Part shown: piece by piece, positions 59,006-64,000 of the stretch
Numbering within the stretch: the stretch's first letter is position 1
Layout: the number at the start of each line of letters is the position of its first letter
Assembly: GCA_022315425.1 (NCBI GenBank)
Contig: JAIUPT010000013.1
Span: forward strand, 1,364,001-1,428,000
Origin: Pseudevernia furfuracea
Taxonomy: Eukaryota; Ascomycota; Lecanoromycetes; Lecanorales; Parmeliaceae
Reading direction: 5' to 3'
DNA length: 64,000 bases
The notes under the pieces: model-generated
The model's database searches: none
What the model saw: only the letters and a program-made list of their open reading frames with translations
Told to the model about the DNA's origin: nothing
Program-made: the position numbers and the translations under genes

Positions 59006-60279
59006 ATCTGCGAGTTGTTGTTGATAATCTTGATCAAGAATACCTCTTATCTAGTGTAGGGCGAGTCCGATGCACCTCCTGGGGCGGAAGAGCGTCGGCC
59101 TCCGTTGTACGGGTGGTGAACACTATTAAGGGGAATTGTCAGTGACCAATTCATTCAAGGGGTTGCTTGTGTGTGGCCTGTATGAATAGAACGGACTTGT
59201 CCCACATAGCAGGAGTCAGTAGGAAGAGAGGAACATACGAGTTCAGCAAATTGGAATACGTCTTGCCGGTTTCTGTGACCGCACTTCAAGGTGCGATCTG
59301 CTTGGGTTAAGGGAGGTGGAAAGAGTACTCTATTATCTTCCGTTGTGATTCCGAAAGGTTTGTTGATTTTTTGAAGAAGAGAGTGGATTGTGCGGATATA
59401 TTTTGTCCAACGCTTCCGAGATTGACCCCACTACTAGTGGGGCCATGACTAGCGATAACGATAAAGTAAGGTAAGGTACGGGATATTATGATACCTATGC
59501 ACCTCGCCAGGGCATCCAAGATAATACATATCGCTCCGTCCGTTCACTATCGTTGCAGCTACCTTAGACATCTCCATATTTTGGGCGCACAGTACGGCCT
59601 TAGGCGGTAACAGATACTCGTACTGGCGGCCTTGCCACCGCGTCAGATCGACCAAACCGAGTAGATTGTTTTGGTCTACTCTATTGTTTAGTAGAGTACA
59701 ACCATTAGAATTGTCCATTGGAGAAGTGGTATGCATACCTTCTATACATCTGGAACAGGATGAAGAGTCCCATTGGATACAATACGATCTATAGTGCCTC
59801 TAACCTTAATCAGATCTCCACCTATGGTAGCATCTCATCTCATGCTGTCGTGCATAGGCTATCAATCGATCCGACATTAGGTACGGAGTACAGAGTAGAC
59901 ACTAAAACACTATGGCTACTGCTACTGCCCCTGCTGACGAGTGGCGCCTTCGGTCGTGGACGCGGTCCAGACACGTTTACTCTAATGCCATCTTTTTAAC
60001 CCACGGCACCAATCCGCCGCGAGATCCCTCTGAAAGATGTCGCCGATTGACCATGCTATTCAACATGAACCAAATACCTGGTACCGTCTCGCGTATCGCG
60101 TCCTCGCATCCATAGGCAACAAAGGGGATATCGCCAATTAACCTCATTACATGCGAGGTGCCATATATGCGCTGCTAAAATTTCCAATTTATCTTCAACT
60201 TTCCCCGCGTACCGAAGATGATAGGTAATCCATCTAGCTTCTTCGTTGATCAGGTACATCTCAGACTCAAGCGGTCAAA
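59006..60279. other. 1.27-kb spacer between divergent genes
   Basis: Inositol synthase reads leftward and the next gene reads rightward, so this should hold two promoters. A short inverted repeat (TACTCTA..TAGAGTA, about 59677-59698) is visible. No gene found. Confidence 0.5.
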
Positions 60280-61215
60280 ATGAATCTCACTTCGTCACTC
60301 CTGGCTCTGGCAGGCCAGAACCTTTCATCCACTCCTCTTCAGGATATCGGAGGATACTCGTATTGTCAACAATTCTACGGACTCTTCCCCAAGAGCCGTG
60401 ACTGCGTCGAAGCCGTAGGCCTTCTCGAGAAGGGGGCCGCCGAAGTCTCATACGCAGTCCACAATGGTATTGGACAACACGCCTTACCCTTGAGTAAATC
60501 ATATGGTCAGTCTCTCTGCCAAGCTTCTTGAACCTTGCCCCTCAGACCAACATGCTTAGTGGTCCTCAGGTACGTGTATGGTCCAAATCGACGTAGCCGG
60601 TCCGCGCCTGCCCCGAACCTACGATATCATCCCCAACGATATCCGCTATATGGCAGATGTAGTGTTGAATTCATGCGTCACTGGCCCTTTCCAGATTGGC
60701 GGCTTCGCAACGTCGGATCTCCAGGTTATGAATGGCTGGATCACGGCTGAAGAAACTAAATTGGATAGACCATTCCGTACGTTTCATTCAATATTTCATC
60801 CTACTGTACTTCGCGTCAGGAAAAGACTTTGATCCACGGCTGAACATCTCTAGCAACATCGACGGCCTTCCTCACAGTAACCCTCACCAACGTAGTCCCT
60901 GACTGGCTGTCCCCTGGAAATTACGACCCTATCATGGCCTATCATTTCTCGCAAGTCGCACTCGCCGCCATCGAACGAGCATTTACTTTACGTGAAAGAA
61001 TCGACCTGCGTCGGCGTGCGGAGCGACTGTTACGGCAAGGTGAGAGGATGCAGCCGAGAGGAAATCGTGTGCCTTGGTGGGAGAATCCGGAGGTAGACAA
61101 AGAAGTCAATGGGACAAGTCTGGAGACGGGCAACGGGACAGTATCTATCGAGCTCCCAGAACCGCTGGTTACCGGCGCCGATACTGCCACTTCGAAGCGA
61201 AGGAGAAAGATATAA
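60280..61215 (+). CDS. uncharacterised fungal protein with a conserved cysteine/GGF segment
   Basis: Three exons (60280..60505, 60570..60776, 60854..61215), 264 aa, all phases closing. I do not recognise the function. The middle part (CMVQIDVAGPRLPRTYDIIP then GGFATSDL) resembles a widespread family of uncharacterised, often secreted, fungal proteins in which a Cys-rich start is followed by an (I/V)AGPR motif. The N-terminus is only weakly hydrophobic (LTSSLLALAG), so secretion is doubtful. The third exon encodes VTLTNVVPDWLSPGNYDPIM, then a basic arginine-rich helix and a polar tail ending KRRRKI, which looks like a nuclear-localisation stretch but may be incidental. Confidence 0.6.
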
Positions 61216-62354
61216 GACTGCGATGCTTCTTGATTGCAAGACCCGCATGTTACGACATTTCTTTTGATAGAAGAATAGCGTACTGAGTTACTACATGCTT
61301 AGGATATACACTCTCCTATTCTACTTTCAATCATCTCTACTCGATCAAAGCATCATTCTCCAAATAAATATGATGAGAACGATATCCATCGTAGTCCTTT
61401 TTCTTCCTTTTGTCAACGCGCCGACTGGGACCGGCGTATCCTGGCATATGGTGCGCATCAGCTGTACTATCATTCTTCCATGATGTGTACTCTGGTCAAA
61501 CTGCAATAAGAACTCATTCCGAGCCCATTGAGTCTCTGAGAACAAACATCTTTGCGCTCTTCGGGAAGCCCACCAAAAACCCGAATGATTTCTGGTTTTT
61601 CCACTACATACCCGACCTACTCACACGGCCGTTTACACCCCTCCCCCCGCTGGGCTAGGAACATGAGTTCAGCCTCCGATCAAGACTCGTACGCACAATA
61701 ACCCATACAGGGTACGAGTGCGTCGTCGGCATCTGTTTGCTATTGCTTTTTGGTTGTCTCTCAAGGTACGGAAAGGCTTCTTCCAGGTTTGAACCTTTCC
61801 TTTGCGGAAGCCGTGGAAGATACTTGGTACGTATGAGGCGTGAGGCTCTGAGACAGGGCAGCTGTGATTTCTTTTGGGAAATGGAGAGCGAGCAGAATCT
61901 GGTATAGATAGTCTGCAGCGAGCAACAGGCCACGACTTTGGTCAATTAGCCTTATTTCACGTTGATTAGGACCCTGAGTTTGAGCTTTGGTATGCTTCTC
62001 GAGCGGAAAAGGTTCATCTGCACCTTCGCTTCTGTTTTGGAGAGTTGGAACTGTTATCCTCGCCCTTGGTAGCTTTTGATGAGATCACGGGTTGTGGACG
62101 CGAAAGCTTCAGGAATACGGAAACGCGAAGTGACAAGCGTATACCAACCTGAACATGCGGTCCAGCCCGAATCTTTGAGTTCCCGATACCTGCAAAGATA
62201 TCTACTAGAAAACTACTGCGGCTTAGTACCCCCGAAAACGGACTTGAATATGGGCTTCAAGGAGAACAAAGTCTTCACCTTGGGACCCCCCCAAGGAACG
62301 CTAGCCCAAGCGACCATGTTCAAGACTCTTAGTGCTGGCTCGGAGGATGTACAG
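61216..62354. other. intergenic stretch, no gene seen
   Basis: 1.1 kb between a rightward gene and the 3' end of a leftward gene. Short open frames only; nothing recognised. Confidence 0.5.
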
Positions 62355-63032
62355 CTATTGTCTGCGTGGATGAAACTTCAAATAATGATCCTCGCTGTCT
62401 TCGTCTCCGTATAGCGCCGCAACACCAAACGCAGGTTCCAACGTCTGCCGCAAAGCATCGTACAGTGGCGACACCAATCTGATCACATCACGCGGCATCC
62501 CAGCGATAACGTACTTTACCGGATAATGGTATTCGAAAGAGCTATAACTCTGACGTCGCAGGCGAACCTCCACGGTCTCGAATCCTGCAACGCTCTCCAG
62601 AGCTTGCAGATGGTCGTTCCCGAAGAGACAAGGGGCAGGCGTACGGTCCCATGCGAAAAAGATGCGGCAGCGTTTTTGGTGAGTTGAGGCGTCCGTTCGG
62701 AAAGCCTCGAGTTCGTCGGTGCAAGTCCGTTGATCGCCCCGCAGGTCCCAGAAAACGTCGAGGTTTTGGATCTTGTCTGGTCTATATCGAGGGCGTCGTC
62801 TAACGGCAGGAGACCCTGGGGATGCGGAAAGAGAACGGTGAATCCTCAGTTTGAAGACGGCTTCCTTGTAGAACAGTGGCGCGACTTCGGATTTCGTGGA
62901 ACGACAAGTCATGAGCATGTTAGATTTGTCAGATAGAGGAAGGTTGATGTAGACCTGATCCCGGACTTCTTGCGGAAGATCTTGAAGCCTGACAGGGAGC
63001 ATCGCTGCAGGTGGGATCCGGATTTGACACAA
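62355..63032 (-). CDS. F-box/2EXR-like protein
   Basis: Intronless frame of 225 aa; the ATG at 63002 (MLPVRLQDLPQEVRDQVY, 215 aa) is the more likely start because the F-box-like LQDLPQEVRDQVYINLPLSDKSNMLMTCRSTKSE segment follows at once, as in fungal F-box and 2EXR families. The rest is a degenerate repeat-free region with FKLRI and AGFETVEVRLRR, usual for these small Pezizomycotina proteins, ending in a charged tail. Such proteins are thought to act as SCF ubiquitin-ligase adaptors; the target is unknown. It lies next to AT-rich repeat DNA at the right edge. Confidence 0.65.
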   Translation of the reverse strand: MCQIRIPPAAMLPVRLQDLPQEVRDQVYINLPLSDKSNMLMTCRSTKSEVAPLFYKEAVFKLRIHRSLSASPGSPAVRRRPRYRPDKIQNLDVFWDLRGDQRTCTDELEAFRTDASTHQKRCRIFFAWDRTPAPCLFGNDHLQALESVAGFETVEVRLRRQSYSSFEYHYPVKYVIAGMPRDVIRLVSPLYDALRQTLEPAFGVAALYGDEDSEDHYLKFHPRRQ

Positions 63033-63440
63033 GATGGATGGTGAAAAACCTTGCGGCAGTTCATTCAGATTGGATCTTTCGACTTTGCAAATCTGTTACG
63101 GACGCTGGGAAGAGCGAGAGTCAGTATGATAAGCGAAAGTTTGCGCCTGATTTCTGCCAGCTGTACTTCACCACGTGGCATGCATTGTGGCAAACACGTG
63201 TCGACAGTCGTCATTCAGGATAAATGTGTTACAGCATATCACAGGCTTTCCTGGCCGCTGGATGCGGAAAAAAGGACATGCGTTACGTTGGATTTTAGCG
63301 TATTCAAAATCGTCTGCGTCTCTTGGCATTGGAGGCCGACGTAACATCGCTTTGTAGCATAAGCATCTTCTTACAATTGTCAGATATCTATATCACATAT
63401 CGCAAATAGTTATACTTGAAGCTATACACATCTTAGCCTT
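63033..63440. other. spacer, promoter side of the F-box-like gene
   Basis: About 400 bp of normal composition that must hold the F-box-like gene promoter. No further feature seen. Confidence 0.4.
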
Positions 63441-63960
63441 ATTAATCATATCTTTTATACGCATCAATGGCTCATTAATTATCTCGTCGCCCCTTTTTCG
63501 ATTTTGTACTCGTAACGTAAACGATTACGCTCTATCTCTACTAATCTACGAAGAAGATTAAAAGATAGACGTCGGAATAGAAGCAGCGTAAGAAAAAGAA
63601 ATCTCAGACTTAAACCTAGAAGTAACGCGAAAAGAACGATATTTAAGCTGTTATCATCGTCGTCGTCGCTCAAAAGAAGTTCGCTGAGCATAAAATAAAG
63701 AATTCATGATTCGATACAATAGCGTTGATTTCAATCTTAAACGATATAAGTACTATAGTAGTATCGTATATTAATAGAGGATAGCTTCTGAGCAATCGCA
63801 GAAGACTCTTAATTAAAATAAAGAAGATACTCGGCTTTGATCTTAGCGAATATGTTAATAAGAAGAGATATAATAACGTGGCTTATAAGGCTAGCTGAGC
63901 TAAGTTTATATAGCTTCAAATTTGACTATTTATGATATTTGATATATTGAACGTGCCTAG
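63441..63960. repeat. AT-rich, CC/GG-poor repeat remnant at the window edge
   Basis: From about 63440 the sequence turns AT-rich with abundant CpG (CGT, CGA) but very few CC or GG dinucleotides, the same composition as the ruined Gypsy interior. No LTR or TIR is visible because the window ends. It is probably the flank of another mutated transposon. Confidence 0.5.
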
Positions 63961-64000
63961 ATCATTCCACATGCATCTCATGTTTGTATCTAGATCATAT

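Noticed and set aside
57444..59059. Plus-strand frames of 217 and 245 codons
   Set aside because: Antisense to inositol synthase, which is certain on the minus strand.

Overview
The window is nuclear DNA of a filamentous ascomycete (Pezizomycotina). Evidence: genes are split by short introns (about 40-75 nt, GT..AG, CTAAY-type branch sites); there are fungal-specific families (Mhp1, a fungal amino-acid permease, an F-box-like/CxxC family, a C2/EF-hand Psd2-type decarboxylase); and fungal transposons (a Ty3/Gypsy chromovirus, a pogo/Fot1-type element, a MULE) carry C-to-T/G-to-A damage. I cannot name the species. Gene models were spliced by eye; for the core genes every exon chain closes in frame.

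Layout. 1-5426: no convincing gene, but homopolymer/microsatellite tracts and a cluster of a degenerate TGACAGCGG-containing motif (about 2.77-3.82 kb). 5427-12995: housekeeping block with kinetochore protein Mis13/Dsn1 (-), a Psd2-type phosphatidylserine decarboxylase (-) and, divergent from it, COPI epsilon subunit (+). 15243-23337, all +: amino-acid permease, ribosomal protein L5 (uL18), Mhp1-type LRR protein. 24042-26411 (-): LIM-domain paxillin-like protein.

27.7-41.5 kb is a transposon nest. An inverted-repeat element (27721-32357) is split by a complete MULE (28350-32252, 8-bp target duplication). Next to it an element bounded by TA and long inverted repeats (32457-41496) contains both a Ty3/Gypsy chromovirus (32566-38900, 266-bp LTRs, 5-bp target duplication) and a pogo/Fot1-type transposase gene (39208-41163). 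All three coding regions are broken. The Gypsy interior has almost no CC/GG dinucleotides while its LTRs and polypurine tract are intact, which is the most interesting signal here.

43.3-52.9 kb is accessory: an amidohydrolase (+), an eroded F-box-family gene (-) and a very large Ser-rich secreted protein (+). 55.1-59.0 kb (-): an RPA1/MEIOB-like OB-fold protein with a zinc ribbon, and inositol-3-phosphate synthase. 60.3-61.2 kb: a small uncharacterised gene (+). 62.4-63.0 kb: an F-box/2EXR-like gene (-). From about 63.4 kb to the end the DNA is AT-rich and looks like the edge of another mutated repeat.

Functional links are limited: phospholipid supply (Psd2, inositol synthase), vesicle coat (COPI epsilon), cytoskeleton/cell-wall morphogenesis (Mhp1, LIM protein) and chromosome segregation or recombination (Mis13, OB-fold protein). 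They are neighbours, not a cluster with a shared pathway.
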